DNA of 64,000 nt, from contig NZ_JANUFF010000001.1 of assembly GCF_024806495.1 (NCBI RefSeq), positions 62,001 to 126,000 on the forward strand, written 5' to 3'. The notes under the pieces were generated by a model. The model ran no database searches. It was not told the DNA's origin and saw nothing but the letters and a program-made list of their open reading frames with translations. Position numbers and translations under genes: made by a program. The stretch's first letter is position 1. Every line of letters begins with the position of its first letter. Positions 36,223-45,201 of this stretch are shown here, piece after piece. This DNA comes from Chryseobacterium sp. JUb7. Lineage in GTDB: Bacteria > Bacteroidota > Bacteroidia > Flavobacteriales > Weeksellaceae.

Positions 36223-36804
36223 TTACAAAATATTTTTAATTCGGATATACTGAAGAAGCATAATGGTTTTTGCATCTTTGATTTCTCCGTTGTCTATCAT
36301 TTTTAAAGCCTCATCAAAAGAAAGTTCAAGTACTTCTATATTTTCACCTTCATCAGCGAGCCCGCCACCATCGGTAATTTTCATTTCTGCAGCATATTCA
36401 GCAATAAAAAAATGAAGAATCTCTGTCACAGATCCCGGCGACATATAAGCTTCAAAAATCTTTTCAACTTTCGATATTTTATAGCCGGTTTCTTCTTCGG
36501 TTTCTCTTTTGATGCATTCTTCAGGGTTGTCGTTGTCCAGCAGTCCGGCACAGGCTTCAATCAGCATTCCGTCAGCGTTTCCATTAATAAAAGTGGGCAA
36601 TCTGAATTGCCTGGTCAGGATAATTTTATTTGTAGACGTATCATATAATAAAATAACGGCTCCGTTTCCTCTGTCATAGGCTTCTCTGCTTTGGGTTTCG
36701 ATGGAACCGTCTTTTTTTGAGATATTAAAAGTTACTTTTTTTAAAGTGTACCAGTTATCGGATAAAATTTCAGTTTTTTCAATATTTACTTTTATATCTT
36801 GCAT
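36223..36804 (-). CDS. nudK: GDP-mannose pyrophosphatase NudK (Nudix hydrolase)
   Basis: Nudix enzyme expected to hydrolyse GDP-mannose and related nucleotide sugars. The 193-residue protein is similar along its whole length to E. coli NudK (191 residues), including DRGNGAVILLYDT, GMLIEACAGLLDND, the Nudix box GLLDNDNPEECIKRETEEET with the following GY, YMSPGSVTEILHFFIAEY and NGEIKDAKTIMLLQY. It is 29 bases after the epimerase gene and 27 bases before the secreted protein. Confidence 0.92.
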   Translation of the reverse strand: MQDIKVNIEKTEILSDNWYTLKKVTFNISKKDGSIETQSREAYDRGNGAVILLYDTSTNKIILTRQFRLPTFINGNADGMLIEACAGLLDNDNPEECIKRETEEETGYKISKVEKIFEAYMSPGSVTEILHFFIAEYAAEMKITDGGGLADEGENIEVLELSFDEALKMIDNGEIKDAKTIMLLQYIRIKNIL

Positions 36805-36833
36805 TATGTCGTATGTGTTATATCAATTTTTTA

Positions 36834-37739
36834 TTATTTGTTGAGTAAATCCTCAAGAGCTGTTTTCAAATCGGGAAATTCAAACTGAAAACCTTCTTTC
36901 TGTATCTTCTCTGAAGACGCTCTGGAGCCTTCCAGTAAAGCATCTGCCAGCTCCCCAAAGATAAGTTTTAATACAAAACCTGGAACATTCGGCATAAATA
37001 AAGGTTTTTTTAAAACCTCTGCTATCTTTTTGGTTAGATTTTCATTGGTGGTATGCTGTGGAGAAGTTGCATTATAACTGCCTCGTATTTCAGTACTTTT
37101 TAATGCAAATTCATACATTGAGCAAATGTCTTTCAGATGAATCCATGGCATGTATTGTTTTCCGGTTCCTAAGGGTGAGCCGATATAATTTTTTATCGTT
37201 GGAACCATTTTTTTTAAAGCTCCGTCTTTTTCAGAAAGAACGACTGCTGTTCGCATTTTTACAACTCTTTCTGCTAGATTTTGTTCTTTAAATTCGTCGG
37301 CTGCTCTTTCCCAAAGAATAACGACTTCGCTTAAAAAATCATTTCCGGGAGGATCCTGCTCTGTGAAAATTTTCTCTGAAGTCAGTGTTCCGTAATAGTT
37401 GATTCCTGAGGCTGAAATAAAAGATTTTAATTTGATATTTTTCTTTTTTAAAGTATTCAGAAGCAATTTTGCAGACTCTACACGACTTGATATCAATTCT
37501 TTTTTTCTTTCGTCTGTCCAGCGTTTTTCAGAAATATTGGCACCAGCCAAATGAATGATGTGTGAAATGTCTTCAAAAGCAGACTCATCGATAGTCTGCT
37601 GATCTGTATTCCACTCATATTCGTTGATTTGTTTCTTTTTTCGGGTTAAAAGCCTGACTTCATATTCGTTGCTCAGCTTTTTTGACAGTTCTTTAGCAAT
37701 CATACCGCTGGCACCCGTGATCAAAACAACTTCTTTCAT
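36834..37739 (-). CDS. TIGR01777-type NAD(P)-binding epimerase family protein (YfcH-like)
   Basis: An atypical short-chain dehydrogenase/epimerase of about 300 residues. The Rossmann entry is TGASGMIAKELSKKL, then HLAGANISEKRW, which is characteristic of the YfcH/SDR39U1 group, SASGINYYG, and the C-terminal domain VPGFVLKLIFGELADALLEGSRASSEK. Substrate unknown in all members I know of. Part of the eight-gene run. Confidence 0.9.
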   Translation of the reverse strand: MKEVVLITGASGMIAKELSKKLSNEYEVRLLTRKKKQINEYEWNTDQQTIDESAFEDISHIIHLAGANISEKRWTDERKKELISSRVESAKLLLNTLKKKNIKLKSFISASGINYYGTLTSEKIFTEQDPPGNDFLSEVVILWERAADEFKEQNLAERVVKMRTAVVLSEKDGALKKMVPTIKNYIGSPLGTGKQYMPWIHLKDICSMYEFALKSTEIRGSYNATSPQHTTNENLTKKIAEVLKKPLFMPNVPGFVLKLIFGELADALLEGSRASSEKIQKEGFQFEFPDLKTALEDLLNK

Positions 37740-37765
37740 ACTGTTACATTTAAATTTACTATTAT

Positions 37766-38110
37766 CTATGCCTGATTTCTGACGATCAGAATAAAGTCAT
37801 CATCCAGAAGTTTATAACCGTAATCGTAAATAAATTTGTATTCCGAACCGTTTTTATAAACTTTTACGTTGGTGAAATAGTCAAAATCAAAACCCAAGCC
37901 ATCCAGCTTAGATTTTGAAATTTTTGTTTTTCCGTCAATGTTGATATCTTTTAAAATCCTGTAATTCCTGCGAAGTTTGTTGTTGACATTTCGCATCAGA
38001 TTATTAGAATCCTTATTCTGGTGGTTATTGTAGGTATTCCGACAGGCATCGTTACAGAACTTTTTATCGGACCTGCCGATGATTTTTTCGCCGCATTCTA
38101 AGCAATTCAT
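37766..38110 (-). CDS. Small zinc-finger protein (two CxxC knuckles)
   Basis: A 114-residue protein starting MNCLECGEKIIGRSDKKFCN with a second Cys following in NDACRN: a treble-clef or FCS-like zinc knuckle. The C-terminal half is a basic/aromatic region, FDYFTNVKVYKNGSEYKFIY. This layout (small zinc finger plus a short domain) is common and uncharacterised in Flavobacteriia. It is 4 bases from the HPP gene. Confidence 0.75.
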   Translation of the reverse strand: MNCLECGEKIIGRSDKKFCNDACRNTYNNHQNKDSNNLMRNVNNKLRRNYRILKDINIDGKTKISKSKLDGLGFDFDYFTNVKVYKNGSEYKFIYDYGYKLLDDDFILIVRNQA

Positions 38111-38114
38111 AAAT

Positions 38115-38711
38115 TTATTTTTTCATGTTGTGTTTATGTTTTTTCTGAAGCAGTCTTTTGAATCTGCTGTGGGTAGGATAGCTTCTGTTGGGGGTAATAT
38201 TATTGAAAAATAAAGCAACCAGTAATAATATAATACACCCAGATAATACAGGAGAAAGCACATACCAATAACCAAGTTCAGGAATTTTCCCTGTTGAGCT
38301 CACTGCAATCAGAGCGGTAGCACCACCTGGTGGATGAAGCGTTTTTGTATACTGCATTAGTACAATGGAAAAAGCTACAGCTAATGGAGCAGCCAGCCAG
38401 ATAATATCCGGAACGAGTTTGTAGACGGTAACGCCTACAATGGCTGAGATGACATGTCCGCCAATCAAATTTCGAGGTTGGGCCAACGGGCTTTGAATAG
38501 CTCCATAAATTAATACGCTGGATGCTCCAAAAGAACCGATCAGAAAGATGTTTTCTGTAGCCGACAATGTATGTGATTGTATGAAAGCAATAATTCCTAT
38601 GCCAAAAAATGCTCCCAGAAATGACCAGAAATGTTCTTTGTAATCCACCAGTGTTTCTTTGTAAATTACATATTTTGAAACTCTGAAAGTTCTTTTGATT
38701 GTCTTCTTCAT
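38115..38711 (-). CDS. HPP-family membrane protein
   Basis: A 198-residue integral membrane protein with about four to five helices and the motif that names the family, KTLHPPGGATALIAVSS, plus SFGASSVLIYGAIQSPLAQP. HPP proteins have been linked to nitrite transport in plastids and cyanobacteria; whether that applies here is unknown. The start codon directly abuts the ureohydrolase stop, so the two genes are translationally close. Confidence 0.88.
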   Translation of the reverse strand: MKKTIKRTFRVSKYVIYKETLVDYKEHFWSFLGAFFGIGIIAFIQSHTLSATENIFLIGSFGASSVLIYGAIQSPLAQPRNLIGGHVISAIVGVTVYKLVPDIIWLAAPLAVAFSIVLMQYTKTLHPPGGATALIAVSSTGKIPELGYWYVLSPVLSGCIILLLVALFFNNITPNRSYPTHSRFKRLLQKKHKHNMKK

Positions 38712-39614
38712 TTATTCTTCTTTATTTATTATTTGAATTAATTTATCTGTAAAAACTTGGGTATATTCACCATTTTCATCATAATCGGGATCTAAAATTG
38801 TAATTTCAATTCCAAAACATTTTTCGTGATGAATGAGAGGGTTTAAAATCTCATGTAAATCCTGATAATCTATACCGTCTTCCATTCGGCTGTCTACACA
38901 AGGCATGATTTTGTCCTGTAAAACATCTACATCGAAATGAATGAAAAAACCAGTCAGATTTTTATCTTCAACAAGATGAAGAAAGTCATGGGCTATTTTT
39001 CTGAAGCCGTGTTTCCTCGCCTGATATAAATCAAAATATGTGATCCGTGACTTTACAATTTGCTCTACATATTCCTCATCATCCGTTTCAGCATTGCCTA
39101 TACAGAAAATATTTTCTTCTAAAAAATAGGGCTTAAGATAATCAATGTTGGTTAACTTTTCATGACCAAGTCCTGATACAATGGCGAGGTCCATTCCGGC
39201 TGCTCCGCCACTGGGTGAGAGTCGGGGAGGAATATAATCCGTATGTCCGTCAAGATAAAAAAGTCCAAAATTTCCAAGCTTCTTCAGGGCAATGGCATTT
39301 CCTATTAAAATGCTGCAGTCGCCACCCAGAATAATATTGAATATATTTTTATTAAAATGGCTGAGGATCAGTTCAGACTGTTTTTTTGCATATTCTATAA
39401 TGAAATCAGTATTTTTAACTCCAGTCTCTGCATCGGGATTCATTGTATATTTGGGAGATTCCAGCCGGATTATATGAAAGGGATTAATTCTTTTATGAAA
39501 ATGAAATTTTCTGAACCAGTCAGGGAGTTTTCTGACGCCGGGCTCAGCTTCATGCTCTTTTTTTATCAGGCCTAAATTAAAAGGAAACTCAAAAATATTA
39601 ACACTTTTTTTCAT
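38712..39614 (-). CDS. Arginase/agmatinase-family (ureohydrolase) protein with Cys at the first metal-ligand position
   Basis: A 300-residue member of the arginase fold. Metal-site motifs are recognisable: GGDCSILIG (arginases have GGDH), DGHTDYIPPRLSPSG (arginase DAHxD) and FIHFDVDVLQD (arginase SFDVDxxDP). Histidine to cysteine at the first ligand occurs in a sub-group of ureohydrolase-like proteins of unknown substrate. It is the first gene of the run, so it may set the run's expression. It could be a formimidoylglutamase-like enzyme or a non-classical hydrolase. Confidence 0.8.
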   Translation of the reverse strand: MKKSVNIFEFPFNLGLIKKEHEAEPGVRKLPDWFRKFHFHKRINPFHIIRLESPKYTMNPDAETGVKNTDFIIEYAKKQSELILSHFNKNIFNIILGGDCSILIGNAIALKKLGNFGLFYLDGHTDYIPPRLSPSGGAAGMDLAIVSGLGHEKLTNIDYLKPYFLEENIFCIGNAETDDEEYVEQIVKSRITYFDLYQARKHGFRKIAHDFLHLVEDKNLTGFFIHFDVDVLQDKIMPCVDSRMEDGIDYQDLHEILNPLIHHEKCFGIEITILDPDYDENGEYTQVFTDKLIQIINKEE

Positions 39615-39862
39615 AAAGAATACTTTATCAAAGATACGGAATTATCCATTTGCAAACGGCTGGAGATGATAATTAAATCTTGTAAAAATCATCTCGAATT
39701 TTGTATAAAATAAAACAGCATATCCGTTTTCAAATGACTACAAACGAATTTAAATAGTTTATAACCGACTCTGGTTTCCATATTCAACAATCTTTGCAAC
39801 AGAGATTTGAGAAAAACAGTGAGCCTCTCTGATCTGAATATTAATCTTAAAATTTGAAAATT

Positions 39863-40195
39863 ATGTCACTAAGAAACAAAGTAACATTAATAGGTTACAC
39901 AGGGAAAGACGTTGAAACAGTAAATTTCGACAACGGAAGTTTAAAAGCAAGTGTGTCCTTGGCGACAAGCGATCATTACACCAATGCAAAAGGAGAGAAA
40001 ATAGAAGAAACGCAATGGCACAATCTGGTGGCATTCGGAAAAGTAGCCGAAGTTTTTCAAAAGTATGTGTCAAAAGGAAAAGAAATCGCAATTGAAGGCA
40101 AATTAACTTACAGATCGTATGATGATAAAGACGGAGTAAAAAGATATATCACAGAAGTCAAAGTGGATGAAATTCTACTTTTAGGAAGTAAATAA
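39863..40195 (+). CDS. ssb: Short single-stranded DNA-binding protein
   Basis: OB-fold ssDNA-binding protein of 110 residues, starting MSLRNKVTLIGYTGKDVE at ATG 39863 (a TTG three codons upstream is not a good start). The OB core is complete, with SLATSDHYTNAKGEKIEETQ and VFQKYVSKGKEIAIEG. The acidic C-terminal tail that recruits partner proteins (usually DDxPF) is absent; it ends ILLLGSK. This suggests a secondary, specialised SSB rather than the essential one. It is followed after 14 bases by an HRDC-domain gene. Confidence 0.9.
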   Translation: MSLRNKVTLIGYTGKDVETVNFDNGSLKASVSLATSDHYTNAKGEKIEETQWHNLVAFGKVAEVFQKYVSKGKEIAIEGKLTYRSYDDKDGVKRYITEVKVDEILLLGSK

Positions 40196-40209
40196 CGGCA
40201 AAAACACAA

Positions 40210-40668
40210 ATGATGAAAGTAAAAGTTTTTAAAATCAGGCTGGCTGATGATTTTCTTCATAAAGATCAGCAGACCTTAGATGCTTTTTTAGAGTCAAAGG
40301 ATATCCTAAAAGTAGAGACCGCTTTTGTGAATGATGACAATTATTGGTCAGTAGTTCTGTATTTTGAGGAATTAAAACCGGTTCAGCAGAATACCGTAAA
40401 AGATTCAAAAGCCATCAAATATTCTGCGGAAAATGATGCACTGAATTCCGATGAGGAGAAAATACTGGATGCATTGAAAGAATGGCGGTCTGAAAAAGCC
40501 AGACAGCAAAGCTTACCGACCTATTTTATTGCAACCAATAAAGAATTGATTTCTGTTGCAAAATATAAGCCCGCCAAAAAAGAAGAATTGCTGGATATTA
40601 AAGGTTTTGGAAAACACAAAATAGAAAATTATGGTGAAGAGATTTTAGAAATCCTGGAAAGTATTTGA
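40210..40668 (+). CDS. HRDC-domain protein
   Basis: A 152-residue protein. The N-terminal half (about 1-70) has beta-rich features (VKVFKIRLADDFLHKDQQTL) and no recognised family. The C-terminal 80 residues form an HRDC nucleic-acid-binding domain: EEKILDALKEWRSEKARQQS, TYFIATNKELISVAKYKP, LDIKGFGKHKIENYGEEIL. HRDC domains occur in RecQ and RNase D. Pairing with a short ssb suggests a role in single-stranded DNA handling. ATG codons at 40210 and 40213 are both possible. Confidence 0.85.
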   Translation: MMKVKVFKIRLADDFLHKDQQTLDAFLESKDILKVETAFVNDDNYWSVVLYFEELKPVQQNTVKDSKAIKYSAENDALNSDEEKILDALKEWRSEKARQQSLPTYFIATNKELISVAKYKPAKKEELLDIKGFGKHKIENYGEEILEILESI

Positions 40669-40690
40669 TTTAGTACGATTAAAAACACAA

Positions 40691-40750
40691 ATGAACGAAG
40701 TAAAAATGAAAGCCGGAGAAGATTATTTCTCCGGTTTTTTATCTGAATGA
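40691..40750 (+). other. 19-codon minigene containing the terminator
   Basis: The bases before and at this ATG (40681-40705) repeat the start region of the HRDC gene (40200-40224) at 22 of 25 positions. The frame reads MNEVKMKAGEDYFSGFLSE and stops; its second half is the terminator hairpin at 40713-40740. It could be a decayed duplicate of the HRDC start rather than a real peptide. Confidence 0.3.
40713..40740 (+). terminator. Terminator of the ssb/HRDC pair
   Basis: CCGGAGAA/TTCTCCGG stem, loop GATTAT, followed by six T. Confidence 0.85.
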
Positions 40751-40770
40751 TTGTATAAAAGTTACACATA

Positions 40771-40817
40771 GTTGTACAACTTTTGTGCACAATAGTCTTT
40801 CCAAATCACTATTTTTG
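40771..40817 (+). promoter_or_regulatory. hisS promoter with two adjacent perfect palindromes
   Basis: TATTTTTG at 40810-40817 matches TAnnTTTG. TTTTG at 40781-40785 could be a -33 element, although the spacing of 24 is long. Two perfect 10-bp palindromes, GTTGTACAAC (40771-40780) and TTGTGCACAA (40783-40792), share TTGTRCA and span the -33 region, so they are candidate operators. No known regulator consensus is recognised. Confidence 0.5.
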
Positions 40818-40857
40818 CATCTTTATCAAATATTAATCATCATTTATCAATTATAAA

Positions 40858-42210
40858 ATGAAACCAGGTTTAGCAAAAGGAACGAGAGATTTTACAGCAT
40901 TAGAAGTTTCAAGAAGAAGATTTATCATCAATACGCTGCAGAAAAATTTTGAATTATTCGGATTCCAGCCATTGGAAACACCGAGCTTTGAAAATCTTTC
41001 TACATTGACGGGTAAATACGGAGAAGAGGGAGATCGCTTGATTTTTAAGATATTAAATTCAGGAGATTATACTTCAAAAGTAAATCAGGAAGACTGGGAA
41101 AATAAAAGTCATCAGAAACTGACTTCCCAGATTTCGGATAAAGCTCTTCGCTATGACCTTACCGTACCTTTTGCAAGATTTGTGGCTATGAATCATAATC
41201 AACTGACTTTTCCTTTCAAAAGATATCAGATTCAGCCGGTCTGGAGAGCAGACCGTCCGCAGAAAGGAAGATTCAGAGAGTTTTACCAGTGTGATGCCGA
41301 TGTGGTAGGAAGTGAGAGCCTGATTCAGGAAGTGGAATTAATCCAGTTGTATTTAAAATCTTTTGCAGACTTGCAGGTTTCAGTAACAATTCACCTTAAC
41401 AACAGAAAAATTCTTTCAGGTCTGGCTGAATATGCAGGAATTACGGATAAACTAATTGATTTTACCGTAGCTCTTGATAAATTAGATAAAATCGGAAAAG
41501 AAGGTGTCGTAAAAGAATTGTTAGAAAGAGGCATTTCTCAGGAATCTATTGATAAGCTGGATTTCTTATTCACCCAATCGAATGATGCACTGGAAAATCT
41601 TCTTCAGTTAAAAGAAAAATTTGCAGGAAATGAAGTGGGATTGAAGGGAGTTGAAGAATTGGAATTTGTTTTAACACAATCGATCAATCTAGGCGTTAAT
41701 ATTCAGAATCTTGTGTTTGATATTACTTTGGCCAGAGGCTTAGATTATTATACAGGAGCTATTTTTGAGGTGAAAGCTGATGAAGTTCAGATGGGATCTA
41801 TCGGCGGCGGCGGAAGATATGATAATCTTACGGAAGTTTTCGGAGTAAAAAACATTCCGGGAATCGGTATTTCTTTCGGATTGGACAGAATATATCTTGT
41901 CATAGAAGAACTGGGACTTTTCCCGGAGGAAGCAGCTTCAAAAGTAGACTATCTATTTGCCAATTTTGGTGGTGAAGAGACTCTTGAAGCTTTAAAATTA
42001 ATCAAACAGTTAAGAGAAAAAGGTATTTCTGCCGAAATTTATCCTGAATCTGCGAAAATCGGAAAACAATTCACTTACGCAGAGAAGAAAGGAATTAAAA
42101 ATCTTGTTTTCTTAGGCGAGGAAGAAATCAGAAACGGAAATGTAACGTATAAAGATCTTCAGGCAGGAGAACAGAAAACGGTTTCTTTGGAAGAATTCTT
42201 AGGAAATTAA
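40858..42210 (+). CDS. hisS: Histidyl-tRNA synthetase
   Basis: Class II aminoacyl-tRNA synthetase charging tRNA-His. Motif 1 region [20 protein letters not shown], the histidine-specific [15 protein letters not shown], motif 2 ([20 protein letters not shown]) and motif 3 ([14 protein letters not shown]) are all intact. The C-terminal anticodon-binding domain follows ([20 protein letters not shown]). Length 450 is normal. A GNAT gene begins at the very next base after the stop codon. Confidence 0.97.
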   Translation: MKPGLAKGTRDFTALEVSRRRFIINTLQKNFELFGFQPLETPSFENLSTLTGKYGEEGDRLIFKILNSGDYTSKVNQEDWENKSHQKLTSQISDKALRYDLTVPFARFVAMNHNQLTFPFKRYQIQPVWRADRPQKGRFREFYQCDADVVGSESLIQEVELIQLYLKSFADLQVSVTIHLNNRKILSGLAEYAGITDKLIDFTVALDKLDKIGKEGVVKELLERGISQESIDKLDFLFTQSNDALENLLQLKEKFAGNEVGLKGVEELEFVLTQSINLGVNIQNLVFDITLARGLDYYTGAIFEVKADEVQMGSIGGGGRYDNLTEVFGVKNIPGIGISFGLDRIYLVIEELGLFPEEAASKVDYLFANFGGEETLEALKLIKQLREKGISAEIYPESAKIGKQFTYAEKKGIKNLVFLGEEEIRNGNVTYKDLQAGEQKTVSLEEFLGN

Positions 42211-42861
42211 ATGCATAAAAAGGTCTCCATAGAAATTTTAGAAAAATGGCTTACGGGCTGGTCGTTATCAAGAGCATTGCCTTTGCCGACCAGCCATAAG
42301 ACTGGTTTTAAGGTGAATGTCGGAGATGAGAAACAAAAAATGCGTTATGTTTTTTCAGAACCTGATGCATTTTTTTTGCATTTAGCAGAATCTATTGATG
42401 AACCATGGGTATTTTTAAAGGTCTGTACTTGTTTTGATGATTTTAAGGATAAAATTCCTGATCGATGGATACTTCAGCCGCAAGGTTATATGATGTCCTG
42501 TTTGGGGTTGATGAAAATTCCAGATACTGTCTGCTTGCCAAGAGGCTATACATTGGAATTTGAAAGCTACCCATCAGCTTTTGTTGCAAAAATTATGACG
42601 AAAACCGGCGAGCAAGCAGCTATTGGACGTGTTGTTATAGTTGATGATATTGCTATTTATGATCGGATTTTAACTGAAAAAGAGTACCAGAGAAAAGGTC
42701 TTGCTACATTTCTGATCAAGCAGCTTGAAAAAATAGCATTGTCAAAAAAAGTATTCAAAAATTTCTTAATAGCGACAGAAGAAGGAAAGATGCTTTATGA
42801 AGCATTAGGCTGGGAAGTGTATAGTTTTTATACCTCCATCGTAATTCCATCTAAAATTTGA
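42211..42861 (+). CDS. GNAT-family N-acetyltransferase
   Basis: A 216-residue protein whose C-terminal half carries the GNAT acetyl-CoA-binding pattern: AIGRVVIVDDIAIYDRILTE, then EYQRKGLATFLIKQLEKIAL with the RxGxA-type loop. The N-terminal half is unusual (WLTGWSLSRALPLPTSHKTG). The start immediately follows the hisS stop, so it is translated from the same transcript. Substrate unknown. Confidence 0.88.
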   Translation: MHKKVSIEILEKWLTGWSLSRALPLPTSHKTGFKVNVGDEKQKMRYVFSEPDAFFLHLAESIDEPWVFLKVCTCFDDFKDKIPDRWILQPQGYMMSCLGLMKIPDTVCLPRGYTLEFESYPSAFVAKIMTKTGEQAAIGRVVIVDDIAIYDRILTEKEYQRKGLATFLIKQLEKIALSKKVFKNFLIATEEGKMLYEALGWEVYSFYTSIVIPSKI

Positions 42862-42963
42862 GTATTCAGCTTGATTATTCATATTATTATGATTAAAATT
42901 GTATTATTAATCCTCGGATTGTTGATAAATATGATTTTTTAATTTTAATTTAAAAAAATATTA

Positions 42964-44106
42964 ATGACTGAATATTGTAGTGTCTGTAAAGTACGTTTAG
43001 GCTTTGGAAATAAAGGTTTTTTTGGCGGTTATAAGCTTTTGGACGGATTTAAAATTTGTTCAAACTGCTATTCCTTGATTAACGAAATAGACAAAAATAA
43101 ATACGTATTTCATTATACACTTGAGGAGGCCGAAAACATTTATGAGACCCATCAGCTTGAAAAATTAAAAGAGATCAATCCGCAGGTTTGGGAAATGAGA
43201 AGTCAGATCCGCAAAATGAATCCTCCATTGTATTCATTCGCGGATGCAGAAATGAATCAGCTTCCTAATGTTTTGCTGGATGATGAAAAGATCATTCATG
43301 CCGTTGAAGGATGCTATAATAATGATAAAAACGGGATCCTCTTTGCAACGAATAGTAGAATTATCTTTTTCAGAGTAGATCCACAGGGCAATTTTACTGA
43401 AATTATTCCTTATGAAGACCTGGATGCTATAAAATATCTTTCCAATGAAGAACTTATATCTATTACAACAAAAGAGAAAATAGTAGGTATTATAGATGTT
43501 GATAAATACTATGGATGGCAGTTTTGTGAAGAGGTTAACAGGTATCTTTCAAAACCTGTAGAGAAAAAACCTGAAAAAAATAAGCCGGATATGCAAAATA
43601 TACAATATCAAGTAAGAAAAATAAATCCTGATCTTTCCTCATGGCTGGAAAAAGATATTGACAGACTTTCAGATATTTTAATGGACAATGAAAATATTGT
43701 TCATATTATCGATGGTCTTAATGAAGAAAAAACGGCTGTAATTTTACTTTCGACTGAGAAAAGATTTATTATAAAAGGAATCGGAATCGATTTTATTGAA
43801 GTGATTGATCACGAAAAGGTAAAATTATTGGAATACGTCCTGCCGGAAAAGAAAATTTCTATACATACGGATGAAAAGATTTTTAGTATTGATACCATTG
43901 ATGAAGTTTTGGCTCCTCAATTTTGTGAAGTTCTAAATGCTCTGCTGTTTGGAAGTACGGTAGATAAAAACCAAGCGACAGGAAAAGAGGATGCTTCGAC
44001 TTCCGTTTTTGAGCTTTTGGAGCAACTCGGAAAACTAAGAGATAATGGTATTCTGACAGAAGAAGAATTTACAGATCAAAAGAAAAAAATTCTTGATAGA
44101 CTATAA
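42964..44106 (+). CDS. Zinc-ribbon / double PH-like / SHOCT protein (array member 1)
   Basis: First of four tandem paralogues. The 380-residue protein has an N-terminal zinc knuckle (YCSVC ... CSNCY, residues 4-37). Two consecutive PH-like beta domains follow (about 60-205 and 208-330), each with the same pattern (SRIIFFRV, EKRFIIKG), an internal duplication not seen in the other three. A short C-terminal SHOCT domain ends the protein, LEQLGKLRDNGILTEEEFTD followed by a basic helix. No enzyme motif. SHOCT domains often mediate oligomerisation; function otherwise unknown. Confidence 0.8.
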   Translation: MTEYCSVCKVRLGFGNKGFFGGYKLLDGFKICSNCYSLINEIDKNKYVFHYTLEEAENIYETHQLEKLKEINPQVWEMRSQIRKMNPPLYSFADAEMNQLPNVLLDDEKIIHAVEGCYNNDKNGILFATNSRIIFFRVDPQGNFTEIIPYEDLDAIKYLSNEELISITTKEKIVGIIDVDKYYGWQFCEEVNRYLSKPVEKKPEKNKPDMQNIQYQVRKINPDLSSWLEKDIDRLSDILMDNENIVHIIDGLNEEKTAVILLSTEKRFIIKGIGIDFIEVIDHEKVKLLEYVLPEKKISIHTDEKIFSIDTIDEVLAPQFCEVLNALLFGSTVDKNQATGKEDASTSVFELLEQLGKLRDNGILTEEEFTDQKKKILDRL

Positions 44107-44219
44107 TAATTAAGGTCAGTCAAAGAAAAATCAAACGCAAATTCGTAATTTGGATTATTATTAACGGAACCTTCGTGCCGGTTGATATTAATTTAAAAAA
44201 CTATTAAACATAAAATCAG

Positions 44220-45182
44220 ATGAATACCATTTGTGCATTGTGCGGAACACCCTTAACGTCCATGGATACGCTTTTGGGAGAAAATAAACTGTCTGACGGC
44301 AGTATTTTATGCAATAAATGCTTCAATAAAGCAACAAATATTAATAAAGACCTTGTCAATACAATAGGAAACTTCAATCTTCCGGAAGTAAGAGGAATTA
44401 TTCTTAGCGGGAAAGTTGATGACCTTGAGCCAACGATAGTCGCTCCAACACTTGAAACTCCAAAAATTGAAGTGCCGGTTACGACCTATTTTGATCCAAA
44501 TAGTTTTCAGGATTATGATCAGCCGACAAGACTGGATGATATAAAAGATCAGATTGTAGCGTTAAATGCAAAACTCAGTATTTTCGTAGACAGTGAGGTG
44601 AAAGAATTGGTGAATGTGCTTGAGAATGGCGAAAAATTAATAGCCATTGCTGAAGGTAAATATTTACATAATAGTCTTGAAGGAATTGTTTTTTCTACTC
44701 AGAGAAGAGTCGTGTTTATCGATAAAAAATTCTTTGGAGGTGTTGATGAGAATGAATTTATGCATGATAAAATTGTTTCAGTAGAACACAATTCAAGTCT
44801 TTTGACTTCTTCTCTAAAAATAAATACGCCTGGTTTTACTGCAGAGTTTAAACTATATAATAAGAATGCTGCAAAAGCATTTTATGATGGCGTAAAAGGT
44901 TATATAGGACATTCTCAGAGGGATCAGCAACAATCCTTTCAGCAGGAAGCTCCAAAAAGTGTTGTGAACGATTATACCTATACTTCTCAAAAACAATCTT
45001 CTCCGCAGGATATATTTCAGCAGACTATTCCAAAACCTCAGCCAGCCTCTTCAAACGCAAGAAAAGAACCTGCTGAAGTTATTTTTGGACAATTGGAAAA
45101 ATTGGGTAAACTAAGAGAGCTTGGGGTACTTACCGAGGCTGAGTTTGCAGAACAAAAAAAGAAATTGCTGGAAAGGCTGTAA
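44220..45182 (+). CDS. Zinc-ribbon / PH-like / SHOCT protein (array member 2)
   Basis: Second paralogue, 320 residues. The N-terminal knuckle is CALC ... CNKCF, then a variable Pro/Thr-rich linker, one PH-like domain (about 100-210, with GIVFSTQRRVVFIDKKFFGG) and a Gln/Ser-rich linker. The SHOCT tail is LEKLGKLRELGVLTEAEFAE. It follows a 113-base gap in which no gene is seen. The zinc-ribbon sequence differs mainly in the bases around the Cys pairs, which argues for divergence after tandem duplication. Confidence 0.8.
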   Translation: MNTICALCGTPLTSMDTLLGENKLSDGSILCNKCFNKATNINKDLVNTIGNFNLPEVRGIILSGKVDDLEPTIVAPTLETPKIEVPVTTYFDPNSFQDYDQPTRLDDIKDQIVALNAKLSIFVDSEVKELVNVLENGEKLIAIAEGKYLHNSLEGIVFSTQRRVVFIDKKFFGGVDENEFMHDKIVSVEHNSSLLTSSLKINTPGFTAEFKLYNKNAAKAFYDGVKGYIGHSQRDQQQSFQQEAPKSVVNDYTYTSQKQSSPQDIFQQTIPKPQPASSNARKEPAEVIFGQLEKLGKLRELGVLTEAEFAEQKKKLLERL

Positions 45183-45201
45183 AAGCTTTAAATTAAAAAA
45201 C

